A DNA stretch of 64,000 bases, taken from the NCBI GenBank assembly GCA_963819645.1, contig CAWFWZ010000012.1, positions 1 through 64,000 on the forward strand, in the 5' to 3' direction. The first letter of the stretch is position 1, and each line of letters starts with the position of its first letter. Source of the stretch: CAVVDY01 sp963819645. GTDB taxonomy: Bacteria > Acidobacteriota > Terriglobia > Terriglobales > Acidobacteriaceae. Positions 39,077 through 49,524 of the stretch are shown piece by piece. The notes beneath the pieces are model-generated. The model saw only the letters and a program-made list of their open reading frames with translations. It had not been told where the DNA came from and ran no database searches. The position numbers and the translations under genes are program-made.

Positions 39077-39868
39077 TCAGAACTGCGGATTCCGCGGCTC
39101 AAACTTCACCGGAGCGAGTACGGTTGCCGTCGAATTCAGGATGGTAGCATCGCCTTGAACTGCTCCCGGCGGTCCGACGAATGCAAACGTCGCGCTTCCC
39201 GCGCTATTCGTGGGAAGATTGAGATCGCCATGTACGCTGGAGTAAAACTTGACTTTCCCAGCCGACAGGCTGACGTTAACTGTCTTTATGGCAGTGCCTG
39301 AGGTATCGAAAAGCGTGAATACGCCGGACAAATCGGCGTCGGACGAATTGTTAAATCCCCACTGGGTTAGAAATCCGCCATAGGTACTCCAGCGCGGACT
39401 AAACAGAGTAGTGTCGACAATTCGGAAGCTGAAAAGCCCCGGGTTGTTGCCCTCCGTAGCCAGCACCGCGTACAAGCCTGAAGTAGGTGCGATAAAGGCG
39501 CCACGATAAGATGGCGCCAGGGGCCCTCCCATCACCGGAGCCATGTTATAGGTAGGGAACCAACTAAGGGTACTGCTTGCCGAACAGAAGTTGTCGCCAT
39601 TGTTGTAGATTCGAAACACAGTCAGGTTAGGGCCACCGGTAGCAAACGTATCGTCATAGTCGTAGTTAAGCTCGACGGAGTACGAGTGTCCGGCCTGAGC
39701 ATAAACGCCCCAATACATGCTGGTGTTGGCAGAGAAGTAGGCATCGGCATACGAAAGCCGACCGTCTGGAACCACAATGTTGGGATAGGTGCAGGTGGAA
39801 TGTTGCGCAAACCCCGGCGCAGATAGCGCGAGGACAAGCGCCAGCAAACAGCTAAACTTGTAGTTCAT
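39077..39868 (-). CDS. Secreted beta-rich protein
   Basis: 263 aa from ATG 39868 (GGGAAGGG upstream). It has a signal peptide (FSCLLALVLALSAPGFAQ). The rest is rich in Gly, Ser, Thr and aromatics, with alternating beta-strand pattern (SYSVELNYDYDDTFATGG, LTVFRIYNNG, GLYAVLATEGNNPGLFSFRIV). It looks like an extracellular jelly-roll or pre-peptidase-type fold. No enzyme motif. It lies 55 bases upstream of the STN-like protein gene on the same strand, and the two may be co-transcribed. A TATAAT on the minus strand (40005-40010) could serve both. Confidence 0.75.
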   Translation of the reverse strand: MNYKFSCLLALVLALSAPGFAQHSTCTYPNIVVPDGRLSYADAYFSANTSMYWGVYAQAGHSYSVELNYDYDDTFATGGPNLTVFRIYNNGDNFCSASSTLSWFPTYNMAPVMGGPLAPSYRGAFIAPTSGLYAVLATEGNNPGLFSFRIVDTTLFSPRWSTYGGFLTQWGFNNSSDADLSGVFTLFDTSGTAIKTVNVSLSAGKVKFYSSVHGDLNLPTNSAGSATFAFVGPPGAVQGDATILNSTATVLAPVKFEPRNPQF

Positions 39869-40120
39869 GGACCCTTCCCTGGTTAGGCAGCAGAAGCGCT
39901 GCAGATTCTCGAATTCGGCCGTCTCGCAGGATTCCGGCGTGCTTGCTCCCGGAAGAAAGACCGAGGAACCCAGAAACGCTACGAGGTAATGCAATTAGGG
40001 GAGCATTATAGGTCAAAAATATCTCAAAGACGGCATAATTATTTAATTTTGGCTTTCCGATGAGTAGTAATACTGCCTCCAAGAGGCGCAGACCGGGTTC
40101 CGAATACGACGTTGATCAGT

Positions 40121-40150
40121 GCGGAAGCTGCGGCTTCCGCGGTTTGTTGC
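40121..40150. repeat. Second copy of the TGATCAG-GCGGAAGC hairpin
   Basis: GCGGAAGC / GCTTCCGC with the same TGATCAG flank and GTTTGTT tail as at 38221. It is placed between two divergent genes, so it does not terminate either. Confidence 0.5.
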
Positions 40151-40199
40151 TATTTCCGGCCGGTGTATCGCAAACGTAAGCTAATCGCGCAACACGGCT

Positions 40200-40205
40200 T
40201 ATAAT
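40200..40205 (+). promoter_or_regulatory. -10 box of the kinase-TolB gene
   Basis: A perfect TATAAT lies 14 bases before the ATG at 40220, predicting a leader of only about 8 bases. No ribosome site is present. Confidence 0.55.
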
Positions 40206-40219
40206 CCGATTTCGAAATC

Positions 40220-42863
40220 ATGGCACTGGCACCCGGTGAGAAGGTCGGGCCGTACGAAGTCGTCTCGCAGCTTGGCGAGGGCGGCATGGGCGAGGTGTAT
40301 CGCGCCAACGACAGCCGGTTGCACCGTGCTGTCGCGCTGAAGGTAATCGGGCTCTCGGGCTCCGATGGCGATCGCCTGCGCCGCTTTGAGCAGGAGGCGC
40401 GCAGCATCGCGGCGCTGAATCATCCCAACATCATCGCCATCTATGACGTCGGAACGCATGGCGAAGTGCCGTTCCTCGTCACCGAGTTGCTGGAAGGCGA
40501 GACATTGCGGGAGCGCCTGAACCGCGGCCCGATTCCGGTGCGCAAGGCGATCGAGATTGCCACGCAAATTGCGCAGGCGCTTTCGGCGGCGCACGAGCGT
40601 GGCATCGTTCATCGCGACCTAAAGCCGGAGAACGTCTTCCTCACCAAGGACGGTCACACCAAGCTTCTGGACTTCGGACTGGCAAAGGAGCAGGCACTTG
40701 GCGTTGCGACCGGCATGACTGTCACCAGCGCCCAAACCACGCCCGGAACCGTGATGGGCACGGTGGGCTACATGTCGCCGGAACAGGTTCGGGGGATGCC
40801 TGCCGATCATCGTTCAGACATCTTCAGCTTTGGTACGGTGCTCTACGAAATGCTGTCGGGTAAGCGTGCGTTCACCGGCGGCTCATCGGTCGAGACCATG
40901 CACGCCATCCTGAATGCCGAGCCGCCGGAGATTGATACCACGACGGCGCGCATTCCTCCCGGACTGGAGAGAATCGTTCGCCACTGCATGGAGAAGAATC
41001 CGGCAGACCGTTTTCAGTCGGCGCGCGATCTGACCTTTGCACTGGCTGCGCTCTCTGGATCGGAAACATCTCTCACCCTTCCCGCGCAGAAGGCGCAACC
41101 GGATCGCAAGTTGCGCTACTGGATAATTGCCGGTGCGGCCGTCGTGCTGCTGGCGCTGCTCGCGGGGTTTGCGTTCTTGTATCCGCCTGCGAATAACAAA
41201 GCCGAGCGCATGGAGTTCGCGGTACCGACGCAGGGAGAAGTGAGTCAGCAAACGATTTCTGCCGACGGGACACTGCTCGCCTATGTCTCGCCCGGGGATA
41301 CCGGTGAGTACGCGATATTCGTGCAACCGGTAGGCTCGCTGCAGGCGGTGAAGCTCTCGGGGACCGAAGGAGCGTCTTATCCGTTCTTCTCGGCCGACGA
41401 TGAATACATCGGGTTCTTCGCTGCGGGCCGGCTTAAGAAGATACCGGTTGGCGGCGGAAGTGCCACGGTCCTGGCCAGCGTTCTCAGCCCTCGCGGCGGA
41501 AGCTGGGGAAGCAAGAACGTGATCATCTACTCACCCGATGCCAGCGGGGCGCTGTGGCGGGTGGATACCGATGGTTCGAACGCGCGTCCGCTGACAGACA
41601 AAGTCTTCCAGTCTGGGGAGGATTCACACCGCTGGCCAGTATTCCTCCCCGACGGGAATCACTTTCTATTCTGGTCGGGTAACTTCGATGAAGGCCAGAA
41701 AGACCCGAACAGCGGCATCTATCTGAGCGATCTCGAAGCCAGGGAGAAGCACAAGATCGTCGCCTGCCGCTCAACCGCAGGATACGGCCACGAAAACTTG
41801 TTCTACGTGGACAGCAAGGGCTCGCTGGTCGCCGTCGGCTACAAGCCAGGGAGCACCAGCGTCACCGGCAAACCGCGTCTTGTCGCCGAACAGGTAGGCG
41901 TGAATCCGTCCACCTATTGGGCTGCGTTTAGTGTGGCCGACAACGCGACCGTCATCTATCACCTGGGCGTCGGTGCTCCGCTGTCTCAACTCACCTGGGT
42001 GGATCGCACGGGCAAAGAGTTGGGAAAAGTCGGCGAGCCGGGAATCATCGCCAACCCCACGATCTCGCCCGATCAGAGGCGAGTGGCTTTCGACCTGGCC
42101 AACCGTCGCGAGAAGAACATTGATGTCTGGACCTACAACTTGGAGAACTCCACTTCCGCACGCTTCACCTTTGATCCCTCGGAGGAAACCACGGGAGTGT
42201 GGTCGCGTGACGGAAAGACCATTGCCTTCCGCGGCATTGGCACCTCGGATGTGCTGCGACTGAAGCCTTCGAATGGACTGCTACCGGATAAGGGTCTGGC
42301 AGGGCCGCCCAACGGTGGCGGTGACTTCATACCTAATTCCTGGAGCCTCGACGATCGCACCCTTACTGGCGACCGAAGAATTTAAAATAGGCGGCGCTTC
42401 GCTGATCCTGGTATCGGTGCCGGACGGCAAGATGACAACCTTCCTGGAGGGCGGCGCCAAGCGCAATGGACAGATTTCTCCTGACGGAAAGTGGGTCGCC
42501 TACGAGTCGAATGAGACTGGAGATTGGGAGGTATTCATCACCACCTACCCGACTGCGGGCGGGAAACTACAGGTCTCGCGCACTGGCGGAAGACAGCCAC
42601 GTTGGCGCGGCGATGGTAAAGAGATCTTTTACCTTGACCCACCAGGGACGCTAGTCGCGGTTCCGGTTACCACCGAGCCGGGTCTCTCGACCGGCACGCC
42701 GATCGAGCTGTTTGCGACCAACTCGCGTCCTTACATCTCGTCCAGTGACTTGTTTATGTACGACGTCACGCGTGACGGCTCGCGGTTCATCGTTGACCGC
42801 TACTTCCGCCCGCCGATGATTGCACCGCTGAATATTGTTCTGAATTCGCTCGGGGGACATTAG
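40220..42863 (+). CDS. Ser/Thr protein kinase with membrane helix and TolB/WD40-like propeller, one frameshift
   Basis: About 880 aa once an extra C in the CCC at 42358-42361 is removed (SWSLDDRT / LLATEEFKIGG). The kinase domain (about 1-280) has the glycine loop LGEGGMGEVYRA, catalytic Asp133 in HRDLKPEN, DFGLAK and GYMSPEQVRG. A helix at about residues 298-320 anchors it. The C-terminal 550 residues form repeated beta-propeller blades (QTISADGTLLAYVSPGD, ISPDGKWVAYES) and should face the periplasm. This is the typical acidobacterial one-component sensing kinase; the ligand is unknown. Confidence 0.9.
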
Positions 42864-43063
42864 TTTCTTCGAGAGCTTTCGTCGAAGCGAACACTTAAAT
42901 GCGGCCCAGCAGTGGCGTCATAAACCTTTCACGCTGCATGGCGAACCCGTTGAAGTGGACACAACGATTACGTCAACTTCAAGCCCAAAAAGTAATCGCC
43001 AGCGAAGTAGGCCTTCGCCGGCGGATTTCGGATCTGAAAGGAAAAGCGAGTGCGGCGGTCGGC

Positions 43064-43252
43064 TTACGCCTTGACCACTTTGCCGCTGCGCAGACAGCTG
43101 GCGCAGACGCGCATGCGCTTGTTGCCGTGCGCGGTTTTCGCATGCACGGGACGAAGATTGACGTTCCAGCGCCGCTTGGTGATGTTGTGCGCGTGACTGA
43201 CTTTGTTTCCGGCAAGCGGCTTCTTGCCGCAAACTTCACAAACTTGTGCCAT
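43064..43252 (-). CDS. rpmB: 50S ribosomal protein bL28
   Basis: 62 aa, MAQVCEVCGKKPLAGNKVSH with two CxxC pairs (CEVC and CASC), the zinc-binding C+ type. The core HAHNITKRRWNVNLRPVHAK is intact. GGAG stands ten bases before the ATG. Monocistronic. The region between this gene and the kinase stop (42864-43063) holds nothing recognised. Confidence 0.97.
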   Translation of the reverse strand: MAQVCEVCGKKPLAGNKVSHAHNITKRRWNVNLRPVHAKTAHGNKRMRVCASCLRSGKVVKA

Positions 43253-43519
43253 TGAATAGGGCTCCGATTACGAGTTCTGGCGGGAGCGGTCCCGAACGGC
43301 TCTTGGCCGTGGAACGGTCAACAAGCAGCCCCAAAATCTCTTGAATTTACCCTCTGATTATACCTGAGCGTCACCTTCTCTGCTCGGTGACGGGTGGGGC
43401 CATGGTTCTCAGTTCCAATTCCGCTCCGATAACCTGCAAGACCCTAAGTTTTCATTTGGTTGACCCGCTTTCCGATTGCTATATTTGTTTGCCGAAAATA
43501 CGCCGTCGAGAGAGGCCCG

Positions 43520-44272
43520 ATGAAACTGGTTCGGATGTATCTCCCCATAGTCGCGCTCAGCGCGCTGACGTTGGTCAGCAGTCCACTCTTCGCCCAGGGG
43601 ACGATCCAGGCGCAGGTCACCGGCGGCAACGGCAGCGGCAAGTGCACGTTTGAAATCCGCACCGGCGGCACCGCCGAGGTCGAAATTCGCGGCAGTCAGG
43701 GCCGGGTACGTTCGATCAGCGGCGGGCCTGCGCAGTGGGTGCGGCTGAAGTGCAACCAACCCTTACCCATGCGGCCAAACAACTTTCGCTTCCAGGGCAT
43801 CGACGGCCGCGGACGCCAGACGCTGGTGCGTAATCCCAATTCCAACAATGGCGTTGCGGTAGTTCGTATTGAAGACAATCGCGGCGGCATGCAAGGCTAT
43901 ACCGGCGACATCATGTGGAATGGCGGAAGCGGGTCGTGGAACGGAGGCGGCTGGGACAATGGCGGCAACAACGGTGGAGGCGGGAATGGGAACAATGGCA
44001 ACTGGAGCAACAACGTTGTCCCCAACTGCCAGCGCGCCATTCGCAACCAGGTTTCCTCGCGTTACGGCGGCAGCGTAAGTTTCAACGGCCAGCCTAGCCA
44101 AAAGCGTGGCGGCTCGTTTGTGATGGTCGATGGACGTGCCCGAGTGCAGGCGCGAAACAATCAGTCGGGCAACATTGACTACCACTGCACCATGCACCCG
44201 AATGGCAATGTGGCCGATTCGAATTTCAACGTGACCAACGGCAACTTGCCGGGCACACCGCAGCCGAGATGA
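43520..44272 (+). CDS. Exported Gly/Asn-rich protein
   Basis: About 250 aa from ATG 43520 (GAGAGG upstream). It has a signal peptide (VRMYLPIVALSALTLVSSPLFAQ). The first domain (GKCTFEIRTGGTAEVEIRGSQGRVRSI) is beta-rich. A central low-complexity Gly/Asn/Trp tract follows (GSWNGGGWDNGGNNGGGGNG). The C-terminal domain carries two cysteines (VVPNCQRAIRNQVSSRYGG; IDYHCTMHPNG). It has the shape of a surface or adhesive protein and no known family is assigned. TATATT at 43481 may be its -10 box. Confidence 0.75.
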   Translation: MKLVRMYLPIVALSALTLVSSPLFAQGTIQAQVTGGNGSGKCTFEIRTGGTAEVEIRGSQGRVRSISGGPAQWVRLKCNQPLPMRPNNFRFQGIDGRGRQTLVRNPNSNNGVAVVRIEDNRGGMQGYTGDIMWNGGSGSWNGGGWDNGGNNGGGGNGNNGNWSNNVVPNCQRAIRNQVSSRYGGSVSFNGQPSQKRGGSFVMVDGRARVQARNNQSGNIDYHCTMHPNGNVADSNFNVTNGNLPGTPQPR

Positions 44273-44281
44273 AGGTTTCAC

Positions 44282-44363
44282 GGTATCAGGTATCAGACAT
44301 AGAGTGAAGGATGCTCACAGCTTGCAGCAATACCGTGAATCTGACACCTGAAACCTGATACCT
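44282..44363. repeat. Inverted repeat GGTATCAGGT ... ACCTGATACC
   Basis: Perfect 10-bp arms about 60 bases apart, each beside a partial direct copy (TATCAG; GACACCTG). It lies in the spacer before the EVE gene. Confidence 0.5.
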
Positions 44364-44375
44364 GGAGGGGGCAGC

Positions 44376-44759
44376 TTGTCTGACTACTTATTGAAGACTG
44401 AACCAACCGTATACTCCTTCGCCGACCTGCAACGCGAAGGTACGACAGTGTGGGATGGGGTGTCGAATCCCGTTGCCGTGAAAAATCTGCGCGCAATGAA
44501 GCCGGGAGACCGGCTTGTGATCTACGAAACCGGCGACCACAAGTCTGCCGTAGGTAGCGCGACCGTCGTCTCAGTTGACGTCCCCGAACCTGCAAAGCCG
44601 CAGGTAAAGATCAAGGCGGGCAAGCCGCTTCCCAAACCGGTTTCACTGGCTGAGATCAAAGCTCACAAGCTGTTTGCAGACTCGCCGCTGGTGCGCCAGG
44701 GACGGCTTTCCGTGGTGCCGCTGAACGCCGCACAGTATAAGTTTCTGGTGGGAGAGTAG
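44376..44759 (+). CDS. EVE-domain protein
   Basis: 127 aa from a TTG start, clearly set by GGAGGGGG five bases upstream. The EVE (PUA-like) fold is visible: YLLKTEPTVYSFADLQREG, TVWDGVSNPVAVKNLRAMKPGD, VIYETGDHKSAVGSATVV and the closing VVPLNAAQYKFLV. EVE domains recognise modified bases such as 5-methylcytosine in DNA or RNA. Stand-alone bacterial forms are of unknown partner. No restriction or modification gene is near, so a defence role is not supported here. Confidence 0.9.
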   Translation: MSDYLLKTEPTVYSFADLQREGTTVWDGVSNPVAVKNLRAMKPGDRLVIYETGDHKSAVGSATVVSVDVPEPAKPQVKIKAGKPLPKPVSLAEIKAHKLFADSPLVRQGRLSVVPLNAAQYKFLVGE

Positions 44760-44778
44760 AAGCCCGCGAAGGAGAGCC

Positions 44779-45071
44779 TTGTATCAGGGCCTGACTTCGG
44801 TCGGGCCGAATGCGGCTGACAAGAGATCGGGCGACGGATTCTGCGGATTCGCAGGAATCCGTCGCCCTTCTTCTTCAAACTCATTTTCGGCACGGCTGAA
44901 CAGGCTGCTGAAGAACTCTTTGCAGTGGAAAAAACAGCAGATCCCTCACCTCTAAAGAGGTTCGGGATGACAAAAACACAGGACTCTCATGGCGCAGCTC
45001 AAGCTGCGCCCCTTCAAAGCGACGCCCGGCAGAGTTTTTCAGCAGCCTGTGAAGCCGCGCCCTGATACAAA
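44779..45071. repeat. Palindromic element, full copy 4, interrupted by a second element
   Basis: The left end TTGTATCAGGGCCTGACTTC is at 44779; the right end CGCGCCCTGATACAAA closes at 45071. Removing 44900-45052 restores GGCACGGCTGAAGCCGCGCC as the right hairpin and leaves 140 bp, the normal length. The central hairpin is GGCGACGGATTC / GAATCCGTCGCC. It fills most of the gap between the EVE and MscS genes. Confidence 0.8.
44900..45050. mobile_element. 151-bp miniature inverted-repeat element inserted in the palindromic element
   Basis: Terminal inverted repeats ACAGGCTGCTGAAGAACTCT and AGAGTTTTTCAGCAGCCTGT match at 19 of 20 positions. The element is flanked by GA on both sides (44898-44899 and 45051-45052), consistent with a 2-bp target duplication. 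The interior carries further hairpins (GGCGCAG / CTGCGCC) and GATCCC...GGGATGAC, and no coding frame. Confidence 0.75.
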
Positions 45072-45104
45072 GCGGTTGCCCTCAGCTGGCGACCGGGTGG
45101 ATAG

Positions 45105-47706
45105 TCAGTCCCCATCCGCCGCCACCGTCTTCTTCTTCTGCGGTTGCCCTTGCCGCTCCTCGTTGCCATTCTTGCCAAACAACGAATCGGCAAGCTCCGT
45201 GGCCGCCGTGCCTTCCGGGAGCGATCGCAAGTGCAGGTCGCGCTGCGGAAACGGAATCTCGATCCCGGCGTCTTCCAAGCTCTTCATCACCGCCATCGCG
45301 ATCTCGCTGCGCACGCGAATCCAGTTGCTGTCCTGCATCACCCAGAAGTGCAGCTCGAAGTTCAGCGCGCTGTCGCCGAAGCCGATAAAGTATGCCATCG
45401 GTTGCGGCGTGGTAAGCACGCTCTCGTGCTTGTTGGCCGCGTCCAGCAGGTACTTCAACATCACCTTGGGATCGGTACCATAGGCGACGCCGACCGCCAG
45501 TTCGGCTCGTCGCATCGATTCGGACAGTGTCCAATTCACGACCTTGCCGGAGATAAAATTCGCATTAGGAATGATGACCTCAGCTCCCTGCGGCGTCTGC
45601 AGCGTGCTGGAGCGCACTCCGATGCGCGTGACCTTGCCGGTGTAACCTTCGACTTCAAGCACATCGTTGATATGTATCGGACGCTCGTATTGCAGGATCA
45701 ATCCCGATACGAAGTTGTTGATGATGTTCTGCATGCCGAAGCCGAATCCCACGCCCAGCGCGCCGGTCAGCAGGGTGAACTTGTTCAGCTCCACTGTCGC
45801 CGGCGCGGACGGCAATGAGAAACACAAACAGCAGAAGCAGGTAATACACCGTCGACGCGATCAAATCGGGCAGGCCGCGTCCCATGTGTAGGCGGTTGAG
45901 CAGCTCTTCCCGCAGCAAAAACCGGATGGCGCTGGCGATGACGTAGCCAATCACCAGCATCAGGAAGAATGCCAATACGCTGCCCAGCGTGGTTTCGCTG
46001 GCGCTGCCTGCGATGCGGAAGTCGAGCCCTGTCGTGATCGCGCTTACGACACTGCTCCCTCACGCCCAGCAAATCGAGGGTGGTGGAAAGCCAGACTAAG
46101 ACAGCGATGATAGTTAGAATGCGGGGTACCCAGCGCCGCAGACCGTCGCGGTGAATTCTGGCAATGGCCAGGCGCTCGGCTTGTGGCAGGTCGAGCGCCG
46201 CCTTCAGCAGGATTGTGTACACCCGCGTCCCGGTGTACATGGCGATGGCCACGAACGAGCTGTATAAACACGCGATGCCTACGTACTGCGCCAATCGCAC
46301 GTAGCCCAGCAGGTTGGCAACCAGCGAAACTCCCAGCGCCAGCGTAGCCACCCGCGCTCCCAGGACCAGCACGGAATGGTGTTGCACTTCAGCCCTCCTG
46401 CTGGGGCGCAGCAGGTACGCCAGGCTGACGAACACCGCCAGAGCGATGGCGAATCCGAGTTCCCGCTTGAGCACGGCAGGCAGCGGCAGCCAGCCGATCA
46501 GGATCAGCGCGGCATAGTATGCGGCGAGCCACGAAAAGCGCCTTTCGATACGACGGACGCAACATCGGCGCAAGCAATCGCAGGATGGGAAAGAAGGAGA
46601 AAAGCACCGTAAGCCCAATCAGAGAGAAAGGAGCCGAAGGCGCGAACACGTAAGACGTCAACAGAGGTGCGAGCAGTCCCAACGCTACCCAGTGATCGAT
46701 CAGCAATGAGGCGTCGTCCGGAAGCGCCTGCTCGAGATGGCGACTGCTGGCGGCTCGATGCACGCGATACGTCAGCAGCAGCGAAGCACCCAACAAAATG
46801 CAAAGGAAAACAACCGCTCCCGGCCGTTCACGAAGGAACGCGGCAATCGATAGCCACCTGGTACGTGCCGAGGTGTAGAGGACTCTGTTCTCGCCCTGCT
46901 GCCGCCGCGCACCGAGCTGCCAGAAAGGCAGACTGTCACGCTCGAACAATCGTTCCGCCAGGGCCTGCTGGGCAACGGCGAGCTTTGCCATGACGTCGGC
47001 CGCTGCCTGCTCCTGTGCTCCCAGTGCAATCTGAAGATTTACGGTGGACTGAAGCTGCTGGGTCGCCTTGCTGCGCAGCTTGTGCAGGTTGTCCAGGTTC
47101 CCGCGAATTAACAGGATCAGCGTCTCAAGCTCATGGTCTGAACGGTAAGCGTCAAGCGTGGCGGCCCACGTTCGGTTCAAGCTGGTTCAGCTGGTTGATG
47201 GCGCCCTGTTCGGCATTCGCCCAACCCAGCAACTGTTTGCGCCAGACTGCGCTGGAGGTCTGAAAGGCCCGCCAATAGGTTTCCTGTTCGCGCAACTCCA
47301 GTGAGGTCGGCGAGCTTGCCAGCAACGCGTCGGCTTCTTTCCGCTTGGCCTCCACCGCTGCTCCATATTGGCTGATGGCGCTGCTCAGCGACTGGAGTTG
47401 GTCATCGGCGGGAAGGCTCGACGCGACGTCGATCAGCGTCTGCGTCAACTGCTCTAACCGCATCGCCACTTCCGGTAGCGGAATGACCTGAGGCGGGGAA
47501 GGCTCGGGCGCCGGCTGCACAGCCGGAGCGGACGCAGCGGGGTGGCAGCCGGGGCAGGCGTAGTCTGCGCAGGCTTGGGCTTTCCCGTGACGAGCTGGGT
47601 CAGCGGATTTTGAGCGCCAGCGCAAGTTGCGGTCAGCGAGCAAAATCGTCAGAAGGGACCGCGACCAGGCCCTGTGGGTGATCCGCGCCAGTGAAGTCGG
47701 GAACAT
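45105..47706 (-). CDS. MscS-family mechanosensitive channel, long form, frameshifted
   Basis: About 860 aa across at least five frames. The start ATG 47706 leads into a signal-like region (RSLLTILLA then, one base shifted, TATCAGAQNPL). An exported helical domain (LEQLTQTLIDVASSLPADDQLQSLSSAI) continues past 47170. About eight membrane helices follow. The MscS pore helix and cap read LTGALGVGFGFGMQNIINNFVSG, VEGYTGKVTRIGVRSS and VIIPNANFISGKVVNW. Breaks lie near 47640, 47560, 47170, 46535, 46060 and 45825. It should release solutes at hypo-osmotic shock. It is divergent from msrA, 65 bp away. Confidence 0.82.
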
Positions 47707-47771
47707 GCTTGCGGCTAATTATCGCCCATTGGGGAGCTTCGCTGAATACAATCCCGAAGGGGTGCATCCAT

Positions 47772-48623
47772 ATGAGCATGGAGAAAGAGACAGCAATACT
47801 TGGCGGCGGATGCTTCTGGTGCGTCGAAGCCGCCCTCAAGCAGATTGAAGGTGTAGAGTCTGTGCGTTCAGGCTACATGGGCGGACAGGTCGCCAACCCG
47901 ACGTATCAGCAGGTTTGCGGCGGCAATACCGGGCACGTCGAAGTTGCCGAGATCGTCTTCGATCCCGAGAAACTCACCTATCACGACCTGCTGGAAATGT
48001 TCTTCACCCTGCACGACCCGACCACGTTGAACCGCCAGGGCAACGATGTGGGCACGCAGTATCGCTCGGTGATCTTCTACACCAACGAACACCAGAAAGA
48101 AGTCGCGGAAAAGGTGATTGCCGAACTCACCAGCGACAAGGTTTATGCCGATCCCATCGTGACTGCTATCGAACCGGCTTCGACCTTCTACGTTGCCGAG
48201 GACTATCACCAGAACTATCTGGAGAACAATCCGACGCAACCGTACTGCATGTTCGTGGTGGCGCCCAAGGCGCAGAAGATTCGGAAGAAGTACGCCGACC
48301 GGCTGAAGGCCAACGCCGTAACTGAGCTTCGTGCGGCGCGCCAACGTGAAGCGCGGCGATTTTCTCTTTCGCCCGAACTCCGTAACGCGTACACGTTGAT
48401 CCTGGCTCCCCATGCTCAAAGGCTCGGTCAAGGCGATGCTGTTGCACGATGTGTGCGAAGAGATTCGCCTGGAAGAGCTGCGCGCCATGTTGGGAGCGCG
48501 CCGCGCCGAGCCCAGCTTCAAGCACGCCACGCCGGAATACGTTCGCTTCGAGAAGCCTCCCGTAATCGGCCGCAGCGATTCCATCAGTGCTTCCGTCCGG
48601 CGAGACGCTCGGCGTGGAGGTGA
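47772..48623 (+). CDS. msrA: Peptide-methionine (S)-S-oxide reductase
   Basis: Start ATG 47772, with GAAGGGG upstream and TACAAT at 47743. Catalytic Cys14 lies in GGGCFWCVEAAL. The substrate loops GYMGGQVANPTYQQVCGGNTGHVEVAEI, DPTTLNRQGNDVGTQYRSVIF and AEDYHQNYLENNP are those of MsrA, which repairs oxidised methionine. The true domain ends near 48320 (KYADRLKA). The frame continues open to 48623, but this tail overlaps the next gene and is probably caused by an indel that removed the natural stop; a stop is available one frame over at 48325. Confidence 0.92.
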   Translation: MSMEKETAILGGGCFWCVEAALKQIEGVESVRSGYMGGQVANPTYQQVCGGNTGHVEVAEIVFDPEKLTYHDLLEMFFTLHDPTTLNRQGNDVGTQYRSVIFYTNEHQKEVAEKVIAELTSDKVYADPIVTAIEPASTFYVAEDYHQNYLENNPTQPYCMFVVAPKAQKIRKKYADRLKANAVTELRAARQREARRFSLSPELRNAYTLILAPHAQRLGQGDAVARCVRRDSPGRAARHVGSAPRRAQLQARHAGIRSLREASRNRPQRFHQCFRPARRSAWR

Positions 48624-49483
48624 AGTATTACGACTACGGAGTGGTGAGCGTAGGCTTCGAACTGCCGTTCGAAGGCGATTGGGACTCGCTGGTGGCGCTG
48701 GCTGCGCGCTTCGTTCCCAGCCCTGAGCTGGAGCGCAAAGCGCAAGAGATCGTTCGCGAACGCCTAACCCGCATCTCCTCGGTCATCGTTCGTCCGTACG
48801 ACCAGTGGATCAGCGAAGACTATTACGTTTTCATCCTGAACGAAATCGAAGGCGACCCCGTCGGCGACGATTTGCTGGCCCACCATGGAGATCAGATTGC
48901 TCGCATCTTGCGCGGCGAGAAGACAGAGCTTGCGCGCAGCGAGCGGGCTGACACTCTACAGGCAAGCTTGTCTTACTATCCCAACGATCTGGTGGTCGTG
49001 GGCTGGAACGCCGCGCTCGTCTACGACACGCTCGCTGGAGCTGAGACTTCCATTCAGATTCTGGAGTACGCCAACTCTCAACTGCTCGAGTTCCGCCATT
49101 ATGACGAGCTGCTCGATCGCGAGCTGGCCAGCGTCTACGCTTCGCTCAAGCGACGCGCGAACTTCATTGCCCGCTGGCGCATGGGACGCGAGGCCTCGCG
49201 CCTCAACAGCGTAACCGTTGAAGTGACGGAACTGGTCGAACGCGCCGACACCGCGATCAAGTTCGTCAGCGACATGTTCGCGGCGCGGCTCTACCGGCTG
49301 GCGGCAAACAAGGTCGGGGTGCCGGACTACAAGAACCTGGTCAACGAGAAGCTCAAGACAGCAGGAGACCTCTATCACTTCCTGATCGACGAGTTCCACC
49401 AGAGCCGCGGCTTCGTGCTGGAAGTCATGGTGGTCATCATTCTGGTCATCGAGCTGGTCTTCCTGTTTCGAGGCAAGGCCTAG
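48412..49483 (+). CDS. RMD1/DUF155-family protein with C-terminal membrane helix, frameshifted
   Basis: About 355 aa. The first part (HDVCEEIRLEELRAMLGARR, from ATG 48412) joins the second (LPSGETLGVEVKYYDYGVVSVGFELPFEGDW) after one extra base near 48586 is removed. The tail has the family pattern: helical NSVTVEVTELVERADTAIKFVSD, then KTAGDLYHFLIDEFHQSRGFVLEV, and a terminal helix (MVVIILVIELVFLF). Eukaryotic relatives act in mitochondria; the bacterial role is unknown. The N-terminus is uncertain. Confidence 0.78.
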
Positions 49484-49524
49484 ACCGCAGTCGAGCCGGA
49501 CTACGCCGCGGTTTACACTGGGCT

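Noticed and set aside
44376..44759. EVE-domain gene as part of a defence island
   Set aside because: No restriction, modification, nuclease or toxin gene is near; the neighbours are repeats, a channel and msrA.
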